From: Aphrocallistes beatrix
Taxonomy: Eukaryota > Porifera > Hexactinellida > Sceptrulophora > Aphrocallistidae
Assembly: GCA_963281255.1 (NCBI GenBank)
Contig: OY725493.1
Span: 5,053,857-5,117,856, forward strand
Reading direction: 5' to 3'
DNA length: 64,000 bases
Under the pieces are notes generated by a model. That model had not been told where the DNA came from. It made no database searches and saw only the letters and a program-made list of their open reading frames with translations. Shown here one piece after another: positions 26,741 to 39,530 of this stretch; position 1 is the stretch's first letter, and every line of letters begins with the position of its first letter. A program made the position numbers and the translations under genes.

Positions 26741-29116
26741 CTAAATGAGACCATTTCTCTTTTTGTAGTCTGAAAGGTTTAGGCTTTTTCTAGGCTGATT
26801 ACCTTTGTGGGTTTCCTGAGAGAGTATGGACATGGATGGGAGAGAATGATTGAGACCAGTGGGTATGTCGATTTGGATGTCAAAGTCATGCGCTGAGTAG
26901 AGGTCGCGTTTTTTTCCAGATTTGGGTGTCTCTGTGACACTGTCATTTCCATTGAAGTCTAGCGTTTTGGCGGTGTCATTTCCTGGCGAGTTGTGTGTCG
27001 AGGGCGTGAAGCCTGCAGAAGCCATGGGTGTCTGGGCGGTGAGGGGGGTCGAAGGTTTGGGTGTTTTAGGGGTAGCCCCTACTTTCTCTGATCCGTTTGT
27101 TTCTCCATCTAAAATTGTGTTGTGAAAAAGCGCAATCGGTGCCAGTTTTGGATTGCATTTTCTCCTCGTGAAAGGATCATCCTCTCTACCAGCAGCCATC
27201 TCCTGTCTGATGGCTTCTTCTCTCTAAAGTAGAGAGAAACGCTCGATTATAACACTTCTACCTTAGAGAGAGCTAGAGACAGTATTATAATGATACGTTG
27301 CGTACTTGAACGGATAACTATACTATAAGACGTAATAAGTGAAATTTAGTATACGATTATGCGTCAATACCTCGAGGTTGTGTTGTCTATTTCTCTCGTT
27401 GATAAAAGATATTCTCGTAAGATCTCTGTTCCTGTCTTTCTCCAGGACCTCAGCTCTCTCATTCAAGTCGTGAATCCTTCCGGTCAGCTCCTGGACTGCG
27501 ATGCGATCTCCTTTCATCTCGGCCCTCTCCTTCTCAGCAATTAGCCTCGTCTTAGCCATAGCATAGTTACAAGGCGCTTTACGGAATTTTTCCTTCTCCT
27601 TTACCATTTTACTGATGTCGGCATCTTTGAGAACCATATTTTTCGCTTCTTCTATTTGCTTTATATGCTTGTGGATTTCCTCTTTTGTTGGCATCCTCAA
27701 ATTCGCGGAATCTACAGCTTTTTGCCACTTTTCAAATTCAGCCTTGGTTATATCAGAATTGGATACGAACTGCATTTTGAATACTCTCTCCTAGAAATTG
27801 AGTATTCTAACGTTCGTTTCCTACACACGTATGCATTAAACCAATCCAGCATACCTGTCTCCCATGTCTCAGCTTCAGCAGCTTGTTCGTTGGATTCGAG
27901 ATGATGTTGTAAACCTTTGCCCCCTCGATTAGATCGATCACTTCCGCTACTCTGTACACGCTCCTGCCCTCATTCGCGCCAATACCGACCCTCACGAAGG
28001 AACCAATTACAACTTTATCGAAAAAAGGCCTGTGCACCCACATGTCCAGTCTAAACCTGGACATTCGAACTTTATTTATCTCTTCCGCGCTAGAAATTGG
28101 AAGATGCCGCTCCGATCTCTTCAACCCATCCTCCTCTTCATCACTGGTCTCGTCACTATCTTGCTGACTCATTCTCTCCTCATTCTCGTCCACCGTAGAC
28201 CCGCCTTCACTACCTGATCCGAACACACCTTGAACCTACCAATAAATCCGGCATCACACCATAATATCAGACTAGTAGACCGTATATATTTATATGAAAG
28301 ACGGCTTACAGTTAATTGTTGCTTCTTTTTCGTCTCAAGTTTGGTTTTCGGGTCTAGTTTATCACTCTTCACGTCGTTCTCCTGTTTCTCTCGCCGGAGC
28401 ATTCTGTTCTGCTTCAACTGGTCCATGGCCTCAGATCTTTTCACATCAGTCGGCTTCCTCTTTCGTTCTGACCGCCGACTGATGTCATTAAAAAGATCCA
28501 TCTCTCTCTCATCCGTGTCGTTCCCTCGCTTCTTCTTGCTACTCTTCTTCCGAATCTTCTCGGGACGTTCTCTCCTCTCCTTCTCTCGCCGTTCTTTCTG
28601 CATTTGCTTGTAAATCCTCTTTCGCTCCATTAACGTCTCGCGGTGCTCAAGACGCCTGTAAATCTCTTGCTCTCTCTCCGCCTCTGTCATCCTGTGCAGC
28701 TTGTCCCTGTCTTCTGGTCCTGCTGTCAGGTCGCTATTCAGCCCGTCATTAAACTCATCCCCCCCTGAAGTGGATTCATCTTGCGAATCACTCGCGGAAT
28801 CTGATGCCTCTCCCGACTCAGATTCAGATTCGTCCCCATTCGTGTCCACAGACTTGTCCTCCCCAGACTCCCAACTCTCCCCTTGACTGGGAGAAGATGG
28901 ACGCCCCTTGCCCTCCTCATTGTCCGCACTCTCCGCTGCATGTCTCTTCTGCTTGCCTACGCCCCCCTCTCCCATGGTCCACTCTTCATCGCTGCCCTCA
29001 GACGAGGAATCTGAGCTGTCCGTGCGAGAAGGTTTTACTCGCTTGTTCGCATCCCCGTCCGATTCAATTTCATCCTCAGAGCTGGAATTCAAGACGTTCT
29101 TCCGGCGTTTCGACAT
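26741..29116 (-). CDS. RTF1: Paf1 complex component RTF1
   Basis: Subunit or partner of the Paf1 elongation complex that stimulates H2B ubiquitination and Pol II elongation. Exons are 28310-29116, 27855-28235, 27371-27790 and 26741-27223, all phase 0, giving 696 residues (human 710). The start is set at MSKRRKNVLNSSSEDE; the open frame upstream looks non-coding. The protein has a Ser/Asp/Glu-rich N-terminus, a basic helical segment containing the histone-modification region (DLFNDISRRSERKRK), the Plus3 domain (about 300-430: VRMSRFRLDMWVHRPFFDK, VGIGANEGRSVYRVAEV), then a coiled coil and a Pro/Thr-rich tail with LNLSDYKKRNGLI. Confidence 0.94.
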
Positions 29117-29448
29117 TTGCGAGAGAGAAATCTCGTGGCTCTGGTATAAGCTGCTAATATCGATAGAATGAACTGAACTGAGCTCACTATAATCAAATAA
29201 CATAAATACGTACATATTGTTGAAATATGAAATTTAAATAGAGATAAATTACATAGCAGAATAGTTCTTTAGAATCGGGTTGGCTTCAGAGCACATGCAT
29301 GCTCGTTAAACATTTTATTATATTATATGTAACGTGAAAAGATAATTACTCTGTCATTTACATTCGAGGGTAAAAGACTAAGCTGCCATGCCAGAGGGGG
29401 CATTTAAAGATAAGTGAGAATCGAATCACTAAACTGATCATTACAATC
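29117..29448. other. Intergenic RTF1-BRPF1
   Basis: 332 bp. AATAAA on the minus strand at 29314-29319, about 130 bases after the BRPF1 stop, is its likely polyadenylation signal. No ORF. Confidence 0.5.
29314..29319 (-). terminator. Polyadenylation signal AATAAA for BRPF1
   Basis: AATAAA about 130 bases downstream of the BRPF1 stop in an AT-rich stretch. Confidence 0.5.
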
Positions 29449-32400
29449 CTAATTGCTATTTTGGAATGAATGTTTTTTCTCAGCGAACTGTGAGGCCTTC
29501 TGGTAAGCATCGTGAACGGATGACTTCAGATGTGAGCCTTTCACTTCTTTCATTTTAGATTCGTCGATTTCATCTTCTCCCAGGAAAATAAGTTTGGAAG
29601 GAGGGAGCCATTGCCTGTGTTAATCAATAGATACGCGTTACTACCTGATTTATAAAAAAATAACCACAAAAATGTAACTAAGAATCTTACCAGGTCCTTT
29701 TCGAGTCGAAGAAGTTAACGAGAAGGAAGTCGGGCTTGGCTGATTTGTCTGCTAGCACTTCCTTCTTGGGAATAGGGATGGCTTGATCCTTTAATTTGCT
29801 TGATTGTTTCAATTGTTTGGGATCGACAATCTGTGAATGTCAATTATTAACGAATAGAAAACAAATACAATAATGCCCATAACTCCAAATAACTTACAAT
29901 AGCAGGGTAGGACGGATACCCGACGGATTTGGCCCATACTAAATCCAAGTGATGAAAGTCACCAGACTGATAATGATTCTCAAGATCATCTGACTTCGAG
30001 TCGTTCGATTGGCAGTTCTTTGTTCCTACTAGGATCGGGAGTGCAAAGGGTTCTTTCTCTGGAATAGCAGGCATGTGTTCCTCTCTAACCCTCTGCCTAG
30101 TCAATCTCTGAGGGGTGTTGTCTGGCTCTTCGGATAACTGCTGCTGTGAGGTGGAATCAACACCCGGGCTAAGAGAGGGGGACGCTATGGGAGGAGTGAA
30201 GTAGCTTGGGTCCAAGGGAACCTTCTGCCGGAAGAGCAGATGGGGCTCAGGGTGGGACAGGAGCGGTGGCAACTCCATCGTCTGAGACATGCTACGCGTG
30301 CGGGGACGCGCGTCGACGAAACTACGAGACAGGTCTGTGGGGTGCGTGTCTGTGGTGGAGGAGGTTGAGGGGAGTGTCTGCTCGTCTGCTTCTATCTCGA
30401 GAGAGGGTTCAGGGCTCTGTCGCTTCCTGGAGGCGCTCTTCTTCGGTTTTTCGTGTGACAGTCGATAATAGTAGGCACGCTTCCGCTTCTTCTTGCTTGA
30501 ATTGCTGCGAAAAGATCCTACCAACACACAAAGATATAGAAGTATATAGAATTAGCTAACCAGGCCTTGGAGTAACTGATATACCTTTATCGCTGGATAC
30601 TGCAGTGACGACTGTATCTTGAGAAGACGGTAGATTCTCTGTTCCAGAGTCCTCTTTATCAGAACTGTCCTGTTTCGCTCGTTTAGGAGATGGAGAGTTG
30701 GATTTTGGAGATGGAGGGGGGTTGTTGTTTTCTTGATTCTGCTGTCTAGCACTATTGTAAGAATCGCATAAATGCCAGCATCAATAAATCAAATAAACAG
30801 CTTGCTCACCACGAGAGTGCGGCCCTTCTGCTGGCAGTCATTCTCAAGCTAGACTTGATGTCGGAGGGAGTGGCGTCAGTCTCCGTTCTGCTCCGTTTCT
30901 TCTTTGCATTCTCTTTCCCTGGGTCCGTAGTAACAGAATCAGACTCTGTAGAATGGACATTATGTTGAAGTGTTAAGTAGTGGGATTGTCATCGTAACAA
31001 ATTGAGTGTACCTGAGAATTTGTGTTCTAAATTTACATCTTTTAGTCCGTACTCGCTAACCAACTTCCCAATCTGTTCTCTGAGGCTTCTCACAAGCGTT
31101 TTCCTCGTCGTTGCTAGTGGAGATATTGAGAAGATAACAGTATACTCTCATACCAGCGTATGAATTAAATCAATTTCTGCTTAGGTGCCAACATCAGGAA
31201 CACATCCGTACTCTAATTCATTCATGGTGCTGGTACATAATACCCCAAATATGAATCGCAATCACTAGGGAATGCCTGGATAATAATGAGCAGTAACTGT
31301 TCTAATGACCTTGTTAGCTTAGCTAATAAATATTCCATACATGTTTTCGGGTCACATATACCTGAGGAAAGGATCGCCCGAGTCTCGTCCAGCTTATCTT
31401 GTAACTGTCGCACCTGTTCATCAGGTGATAACTTTAAATATTCATCAGCGGGTTTACCATCTAGAGTGTATTTAAATATTTCAATAGTGTACCAACTGTA
31501 CCATTCTAACTATTGTAATTTAGCAGTTTGATATACAGAGCGTATGCAATAACGAGTTGAGGTGAGTTATGTTAATTCAGAGATTCATTGTACCTGCTCG
31601 AGCTAGAGGGGTTTTCTTAAGAAAGCCAGTTTTGGGATCGATGTTAATCTCTTTAGACTTTTTGTCCAGCCACTCAATTAGGATATCAGTAAAGTTTTCC
31701 ATCCGCTTTGCAGCTCGAGTATAAACAGAATCTTCTGGATTGTAAGATTTCGCATTTTCCCATATTTTAGAGATGTCTTTATAGAACATTTCTAAGTTAT
31801 GATAATCGAAATTATCAAGCTTTTCCCTAACTGTAGATATGTCAATTGGCTCCTTCACAACATCCTTATAATCAGGTACCTGTATGATAATATTGTATAA
31901 ATACGGTTAATATCAATAAGAAGATAGGCTTTAATATGCAAACATACATCTTCTGTGTTCACAGGCTGCGTGAATATCTCGGCGATGTCACGTTCTGACA
32001 ACATGTCGACGACAAGGGACATCAGTCTGTGAAGAGGCGCGAGCTCAAGTTCCAAAGTCTGGTATATTACTTTAGCCTAAAAAGGTGATGTTGTAACTCA
32101 ACCAATAACCATACAGGAATAATAATACAAACTATGGGGGCGAGCTAGATATAGATTTGGAAGAAATGTTCTATGATGAGTAAAGGTTATCCCTGTCCTA
32201 CTTATAACATGGGGAGATCTCACTCTGAGACTGCGTACCTTGTCTCGTTTCACTCTTTCTCGCTTGTAAGTCAGTTGCACTAGCATCCGAACCTTTTCTA
32301 GGTCGGTCCTCACTCGCCGGAGGAGAAAGAATTTCTCTTTCATCTCACTCAACTCTTCAGTACTGAGATCCTGTACATACGGCATTTAGTAGCACCAGTA

Positions 32401-34655
32401 TTACACTACAAAATCAATATTGCTAATATACCTGATGGCTGAGCTTCTGCTGGGTGCCAGCAGCAAGCCTTCTGATGAGGGGTACTCCGTTTCTCATGTG
32501 CCTCTTCAACATCCAATAGCACTTCATTTTTGTAATAATTCCGTCTGCATCTGGCAGCTGAACTTTGAGAGCGACCTCATTTAATCTAGATATAATAGAG
32601 AGTAAAACTTTTAAATAGAGACAAATGTAATATTCTGCGTGCAACCCACTTTGAGTCTGGAACTTTGGGAATACTGATGGTGGGGAGAGGTAACGGCACA
32701 GTTAGCTGTTTTTTAACTTTGGGAGTTTTCAACTCTTTCTTAGGTTCGCCCGCGCCCTTTTTCTCTTCTACTTCTCTCTTCTCTTCATCTTCCTTCCCAT
32801 TCTCATCGTCATGGTCAGTCCCAGTCTCATTCGTTTTAACTGACTTCTTCCGCCTGCCCCCCCTCAGCACCCCTTCGGGCCCGTGGCTGACGCAGTACGC
32901 TAGCTTCCTTAAGGTCCCCCCCACTTCATCCAATGCCTCAATACGCATGTACAGACTATGGTCCTGAGCGCAGGTCACGTGGAAAGCGGCGTAGCAGTTC
33001 TGTCTGCTACATTGGATGCAAGGTCCCTTTCTCCCACAGATATAACATAGTAATTTCCACCTGGCAGGTGGAATGTTCTTAATCCCGTCAATCGGTTCCA
33101 GAAACACATGATTAGCAAACTGTACCTCTGGAATCCAGAGGGCACAGATCACGTGCGTCCAACGTCCATCATCGGTTTGTTTAAAGGCGCCTGATTTGTT
33201 CGGACAGAGCACACAATCAACTCCACACGATGGAGACAGCTGGCAGCGTCTACCTGACGAAATAAAGGAGTGAAAGAAAAAAAACTTACATTTTAGACAA
33301 GTCATTAAGAAGGTTAATTGAGAGAGAGAGAGAGCCTGAGCCAACCTACAAAGCCATTGTCCTTCAGGTATGTATGGCACTCCGTAGCATTCCTGGTGGA
33401 CAGGGATGTTGCACATGTCGCAGAACAGAATCATGTTCGTATTCTGAGCCTCTCCGTCGCTGCAGATGGAGCAGACTGCGTTTTCGTCGATATTGTTGAG
33501 AGGATCGAAAGAAGTACTTGGATTGGTACTCACACCCTCTGCAGACGTCTCGAATACGCACATCTGAAAAATAACTATAAATATTGTAATGATACGAGTC
33601 TATATTTAACTACGATATAATACCTTTTCAAATTTATCCATTACCAACTCAAAAATGTCGAAAGTGATTGGACATAAATCGTCTTCTTTGCGCTTATCAT
33701 TGACAAGTGAGAGCCAGGCCATGTCTTCCTCGTCCATCTCATACTCGATGAAGGAAGCGAGGTCTTCAGGCGTTTTCTCAATGTACTGAATGTAGCTAAG
33801 CGGGATCGTCACACCCTGGTTAATGTGCTCTCGTTCTGAGACGGGTTTAAAACTGGCCTCTGGTGGAGGACCCTTTTCAGGGGAGTATTGTCCACGGAGA
33901 GTTTTGGGAGAATTCTTTGCCGGGGAGGTCTGCTTGGAATCAGACACCTTACTCTTCAGAGGAGAGAGGGATTGGGGAGGTGTTGGAGGTGGGATATCGG
34001 AGACTTCTAAGTATATCGAATTATCGAAAGAGAGTCGGTATATTTCTCCTGCGATCTCAACTTCAGCGAAATTCTGCCCTTCCCCGCCCGACTTAGGCTT
34101 GCGTCTGTGTCTCGCCATCTTCTTCCTGTTCTCCAGGATCGCAGCCTCCGAGTGCGTGTTATTCCTCACGTGGTGAATCACTCCGGAGTAGCTGAAGTAT
34201 ATCTTCAGACACAGCGGACAGCGATAGGGAGGTCCGGGTTGCTCGCGAAATGAACGAGAAATTTCGTTAATCTGGTCTTTTAGTGGGATAGAAAATGGAG
34301 TTGATGTTGATCCAATTTCTTCTAATTTTATATTTTTTCTAGGCCTCCCCTTTCTCTTCCTATCAGATGACATACTCGTGTTATCCTCGGATATATCGAA
34401 GGGGATGGGTGTAATCAAATCACTTCCACCTTCCACACAGGAGTTATTGGTCAAATTGTGACGTAGGGAACTGTCTTCGTGGTCAGAGTAAGGGTCCTCC
34501 CGCTCAAAATTATTCCAAGTGTGATTAGGGGACATAGTAGCATCCTTACTACAAGTAGGTGGCTCTGTTAATGGACCGGATATATCACAATTCGGCGTGG
34601 AATTGGATGGGACGGGAGATGGGGAACCATCTATATTGTTGTTATTGGAAGACAT
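29449..34655 (-). CDS. BRPF1: Peregrin-type bromodomain/PHD/PWWP protein (BRPF)
   Basis: Scaffold and histone reader of MOZ/MORF/HBO1 acetyltransferase complexes. Fourteen exons: 33624-34655, 33346-33563, 32650-33249, 32432-32585, 32239-32370, 31948-32076, 31594-31879, 31362-31460, 31012-31113, 30810-30945, 30585-30751, 29898-30517, 29691-29830 and 29449-29614; they sum to 1326 residues in frame. The order is a C2H2 finger ([23 protein letters not shown]), an EPL1-like region, PHD1 ([25 protein letters not shown]), zinc knuckle, extended PHD2 ([25 protein letters not shown]), bromodomain with the acetyl-lysine Asn (AKSYNPED), and a C-terminal PWWP ([24 protein letters not shown]). One junction (exon 3) needs acceptor GTAG at 33250. 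CTAG precedes the ATG by one base. BRPF1, 2 and 3 cannot be separated. Confidence 0.93.
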
Positions 34656-34982
34656 GCTAGCTAATGTTCAAAACTCCAACTGTGATCATCATAAGAAATA
34701 ACACCACATGGATAATGATTGGATATTTGTATTTGCAGTATTTACTCACATTTATAAACTCTATAATTATGCGTCAGCAGTTGTAATCGAAACAAGATAA
34801 CATATTATTATGTGAAGATATAATTAGCGATGACTGGGCAAGAGACTTGACAAAATAAATAATAAATAAAGCATTTAAAAGAGTTAAGAATACAAAATAT
34901 AAATATATTGCTGGACATAGGTCAATAGAATGGAAGTGAAAATAAATTAAATTCACAAAACATGTCCCTCCCTTTTTCTCAG
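34656..34982. other. Intergenic BRPF1-DRAM-like, no gene seen
   Basis: 327 bp, AT-rich, holding the 3' UTR of the membrane protein gene and the BRPF1 5' region. Nothing recognised. Confidence 0.5.
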
Positions 34983-36062
34983 TTACAAATTCGTTTCTCT
35001 GAACAAGTCTAATACTGAATTTGTATTCGAATGCGAGTCGATGTTATGGTTGCCATAGAGCACACCAGAAGATTCAGAGACGGTATCTCTTCTCGGAGCA
35101 TTAACCTGTTTGCACTCGTTAATACTATCCACAGGTGGAACAGTAGGGACGGTATCTTGAGATGCTCTATCGCTGTCTACCACATACGAGTGCGGAAGTT
35201 CAATGGCAAGGCTGATACGTTTTCTCCTGAGAGGAGGAATTATGGTTAGGCACAACAGGAATAAAGTTAAAGTAGCGATATACTGAGAACCTATCGCAAC
35301 GATGTGCGAGTAATATCCAAAAGATTCCTGCTCCCAGCAGAGATTTCCCACATTGGTCCGAGTTTCCGGTTGTGTATGGTAGAACACAGTCATCAATATC
35401 ATGGAAATGACAGTGGAATGCAGGAAGAGAGTGAATATCAGTAGAAGGATACACTGAGTGCAAAGAAAATATACGCGAGGTAGAGCAGAAAAGACAGAAC
35501 GAGTACGAACGTTTAGGATGAAGACAATCCAGGCGAACAAGAAGAATCCCGAATAAAACATAACAACATTCACCATGTGAATCATGTTAACTGCAACCTT
35601 GATGTTACTTGTGATGTTAGAGGTGTTCAAGATTGGGTAGAGGGATTGGATCACAGGCATGCCTTCAAAAGGAAATGAAACGGTGCCAATCAATCCTAGC
35701 ACTGAAAGGATTCCACACAAAAGACTCAATTTATTCATGAAAAAAAACTTGGGAATTTCATCTTCTGTGTTAACCCACTGGAGTCGTAGCTTGATATCAA
35801 CATATTGTATAAATATGGCAATGCCTACTAGGCAGGCGGAAATTGTGCAAAAGTAAGTGATAAACATCCTACTGAGATACATACTGGCTATGTTGCTTAG
35901 GAATACGATAGGACAGCTAAACGTTGAGGTCGAGGATGGGAGAGTATATGCAGAGCTGAAAGCACCACCGAGAGCGATTATGGAAAATATAAAAGCAAGG
36001 AGGGGCGGAAGACCCAGATAGGAAATTGAAACTTGACTGTCGTCTCGCATTGCGTATGGCAT
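34983..36062 (-). CDS. Six-helix membrane protein, DRAM/TMEM150/FRAG1-like
   Basis: The single exon gives 359 residues with about six strongly hydrophobic segments (near residues 17-40, 65-88, 107-130, 155-185, 197-225 and 250-278), then a 75-residue hydrophilic tail. The pattern matches the Frag1/DRAM/Sfk1 superfamily: a short N-terminus with an ISYLGLPP block before helix 1, a helix-loop-NKLSLLCGILSVLGLIG segment, and YYSHIVAIGSQYIATLTLFLL before the last helix. Family members sit in lysosomal or plasma membranes (DRAM in autophagy, TMEM150 in phosphoinositide kinase localisation). Assignment within the family is not possible by eye. A GAG rather than TAG/CAG lies near the ATG. Confidence 0.6.
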   Translation of the reverse strand: MPYAMRDDSQVSISYLGLPPLLAFIFSIIALGGAFSSAYTLPSSTSTFSCPIVFLSNIASMYLSRMFITYFCTISACLVGIAIFIQYVDIKLRLQWVNTEDEIPKFFFMNKLSLLCGILSVLGLIGTVSFPFEGMPVIQSLYPILNTSNITSNIKVAVNMIHMVNVVMFYSGFFLFAWIVFILNVRTRSVFSALPRVYFLCTQCILLLIFTLFLHSTVISMILMTVFYHTQPETRTNVGNLCWEQESFGYYSHIVAIGSQYIATLTLFLLCLTIIPPLRRKRISLAIELPHSYVVDSDRASQDTVPTVPPVDSINECKQVNAPRRDTVSESSGVLYGNHNIDSHSNTNSVLDLFRETNL

Positions 36063-36361
36063 CGTGCTCGGTTAAGAGTTTAACTTAGACGAGCTTATTT
36101 ATATGTACCGTGCGGGATAAGCTAATAGAAAGCAAACTACTATATCAGCACTCAGCCTCTATACTCAATGACTATATACTACATTGCTAATACGTATCTG
36201 AGTGAATAATTACATCAAGTTTGTCAAATTAATTTACATCTTAAAAACATTTCAATATTATCAATAAATAAATATGTAGAATCTTGTACTATGCAATACC
36301 GAAACTCAAAATTTAAAGTTAAAGTATTCTAAATAACAACGCATGATACCTTAAACTTGTG

Positions 36362-38985
36362 TCAGTGTCTCAATAGAGTGGTGACATTAATTGTTCCATC
36401 GGATGAACCAGTAATACAGGAGCAGCAGTATTCAGAACTCGACCAGTCCACACACGTAACAACTCCGTCATGACCTCCGATGGACAGGACTTCTGCCACC
36501 GGTTCTGAGCGGAAGATCTTGTAGACGTGGGCGCGGGGGTTCCCACAAGTCAAGACATGTTCACTATCGCTATCGAAAGCGAATAACCTCCCGACTGACA
36601 TGTTTAGCGGCACCTGCTCGCCCTTGGACATAATCAAGTGAGGAATGCAGGCATCTATTTCCACAGGAATGTCTTGTAGACGCTGCCCCATGTTCTGTAT
36701 CGACCACTGAGTGAATTTCCCATCACTGCCCATGGAGAAAATAGAATTCTCGTCATTAGAGAACATCAAATTGCTAACCTATAAAAGCAAATCAAATAGG
36801 GAAATAGTGTGCCTAATTTCGATCAGAAATAATGTCCCTACCTCTCCGCTATGTGCGTGCCATCCCATGATGCAACTCTGGTTCGAGAGGTCATACAATC
36901 TCACCATCCCATCTACGCCCCCAGTCAACAGCAGGTTGCCGTTGTGGTTGAATGAAGTGGTGGTGATTGAAAACGGTCGTGGTTGTACGTCGATTCGAGA
37001 AGTGATCTTAAGCGTTTTCCAGTCCCAGATGGTTAGAGTGCCTAGACGGTGCTGGTCCACGAGAGCGATTGGAGATTTGATCGTATTGCGTTTGGGACCT
37101 GGAATTGCATCAGAAATGGTCCGAGGAAATTGTCCGGATTCAGAGCAAGCGAGCACAAAGGAATTGTTAATGGGATGAGAGGCGATAGATATCACTCTAG
37201 GATATTGCTCATTCAGTTCTAGCTCACGCTGTAGTTTCTTATTTGCGATTGAGTGCAGTTGGACTTTAGCTAGAGCAATAAAACTCATAAATCACAAGGA
37301 GAATGGATAAATAAATACAACCAAATTTACCGTTGTTTCCCCCAATAAACAGTGACTGTCCGTAAAGGCTCTCCCATTCCAAAGAGAGGACTTGGAAACT
37401 ACTGCAGTTCACTTTGTATAAATCGTTGATCCCTTCTCCAAACTTCCACACACGCACTCCTCCTCTACAATCAGCTGACGCAACAGACATACCGCCAGGC
37501 GCTACCATGCAGTGTGTGATGGGAGATCCATGGTTGGTGTAGCGGTCCTGTGAGAGGAAGAGGAAAGGCGACTCATTCAGCTTGTCGTAGTTGTTAAATA
37601 TGACAATGTTCTTATCTGTAATGTCTTCTGTGTGAGTTGAAGAATTATCTATAAGTGGTAAGATTGTAAGATTACTCTACCTATTACGCTATTTTGGAAT
37701 TCAATTTCATACATAGCAACCGTTAGGTACCTTCCGGGAAGTTAGAGATTCCGAGAGCAGTGTTTTCAAGCAGTTTAGAAGTTGGGTGTGTCTGTAATTT
37801 GGTTTGTCCACTTAGAACTTCGTTTGTGTCCGAGTGTAAGGAGTTCTCTCCGTTCTCACTCGACACACCAGCTACAGCTTGTGATACTGTCGCAGGAGAA
37901 ACTTGCTTCATTAAAAAGCTAAAAGCGAGTCAAATTATGAATTGAATTAGTTAATCAGCCGTTGAGAATAAGTTACCTGGGATCTAGTGACTTGGTATTC
38001 TCGGACGGATCTGCTGTAACGGAGTAAGGCCTGAGGGACTCTTTTCGAGGCTCTGTGCGATCCGTAGCTGGGACATCTGAATCCGAGCGTGGACGTTGTA
38101 CTGTGCCAGAAACTGAAACTAAGTCAGTCAGCTGCTGCTTCAAGAGTTTCAGCTGTCTATCCTTGTCTCGGATCTGATTCTTCAATTTATGCAATTGCTC
38201 GTCTACACAGCGTCTCTCTACGTTGGCTTGAGAAAGTTGCTGAACTAGAAGGTCATTCTCGCGAATCAAAGATCTAGAATAAGTCAAGCATAACAGTACA
38301 ACCAATGGACACGCAGCTATAGCATACCTACTTGCTTCTAATGAGCTCTTCTTCGAATCTAAACAGCATGGGACGGGGCATATATGCGAGGATGGTGCTG
38401 ATGAAATTGTGCAATGAGACCATGACCTTCTCGAAATAGATTTTACTGAAATATCGACCGAACTTGGGGTGCTCTTGTATCCCTTTTATATAAGGAACAG
38501 CAAACCAGTCTTTCCATTCAGAAATATGTTGAAGCTCTGGAGATAGCATCTCAAAGAACTCGTTGACCTGGAACAATTACAGATAGGTTCATATGAGACA
38601 TTGGGGAAGTTAGTGGGAGCTGGGGACACACACTTACTTTCTCTTTTCTGCCTTCCTTGATCGCAGAAGTGAGGTAGAGACGGAGAATGCCGGTCTCAAT
38701 CTTCCGGATAGCTTCCATGTGATCTCTCTCCAGCCGACTGAAGAACTGCTTGTGCAGATAGCCCCAGTAGTCTCGTAGGCTGCTCAGGTCATGGTTGTCG
38801 ATCTGAGTCTGAATCTCTTTCAATATCCTAGCCGGCTGCAACATTTTATCTCGGGTGTTCTTCTGATCACTCTCCAGTGCTTTGAGTGTGGCGCTGTAAC
38901 CGCGGAAGTACAGGAAATCTTTGATAAGATCTTCTACATACTCGCTTGTGTAAAACGCATATGAGAGCTGGTCGCCATTCGCCAT
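36362..38985 (-). CDS. WDR91: WDR91, endosomal PI3P regulator
   Basis: Rab7 effector that with WDR81 inhibits the Beclin1-VPS34 PI3-kinase complex during early-to-late endosome conversion. Exons are 38638-38985, 38332-38567, 37977-38273, 37731-37918, 37331-37648, 36842-37269 and 36362-36778, giving 743 residues (human 747). A LisH-like helical N-terminus contains LIKDFLYFRGYSATLKALE, RDYWGYLHKQFFSRLE and EWKDWFAVPY, all WDR91-specific. A coiled coil (about 200-245) and a disordered linker follow. The C-terminal WD40 propeller includes FNHNGNLLLTGGVDGMVRLYD and ends TINVTTLLRH, as in the vertebrate protein. In exon 2 the donor AA|GTAGGT is used, because the next GT would leave an in-frame TAG. 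AATAG precedes the ATG by two bases. Confidence 0.93.
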
Positions 38986-39530
38986 ATCTATTTCCTTATT
39001 GTAATAAAAAAGTATTATACAGTTAATACAATTAAAACTTAAGAATTTAGAGTGAAATAGAGGTACGCATTACGTATCTGCAAGCGATGGAAGCCAGTAA
39101 CTGTCCCCACACAACTACGATCAAGGATTCAAGGTCAACCACACAGAAATATTCTGACTAGACATGCCAATAGAAATGCACGATCATAGATTCTATACAG
39201 TACATTGCTCTACAGTAATGTGCATACGTTTTTAATAAAGCAGAGGAATTCTGATGTACCAGGAAGCTCAGTTGGCTGTGATACACTTGTACTAGTTTAT
39301 ATCATTAACTTGTATACCTCGTATTATAGTATTGAATTCGATTATAACATCTTGATAATAATAAAATTGCATGAATAAGTGCTGCTACATACAATACAAA
39401 ATCAACTCGAACCATTGGCTTTCGAAACAGAAATGACTTCAATTTGGACTAAAAAGTAAAGCGAGAAGTGAAATGTTCAGACTCATATTCATTGCAATAC
39501 TGAATTAGACTCAATTTGATAAAAGACAAT
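38986..39530. other. Intergenic WDR91-SENP, no gene seen
   Basis: 545 bp, AT-rich, the longest gap in the minus-strand run. No ORF, tRNA or repeat recognised. It may separate two transcription units. Confidence 0.5.

Noticed and set aside
29117-29215. 33-residue N-terminal extension of RTF1
   Set aside because: The family begins with a basic MSKRRK-type start followed by a Ser/Asp/Glu-rich region; the upstream residues do not fit.
31222-31413. 63-aa open frame within BRPF1
   Set aside because: Only 31362-31460 is coding, in phase with the flanking exons; the rest reads through an intron.
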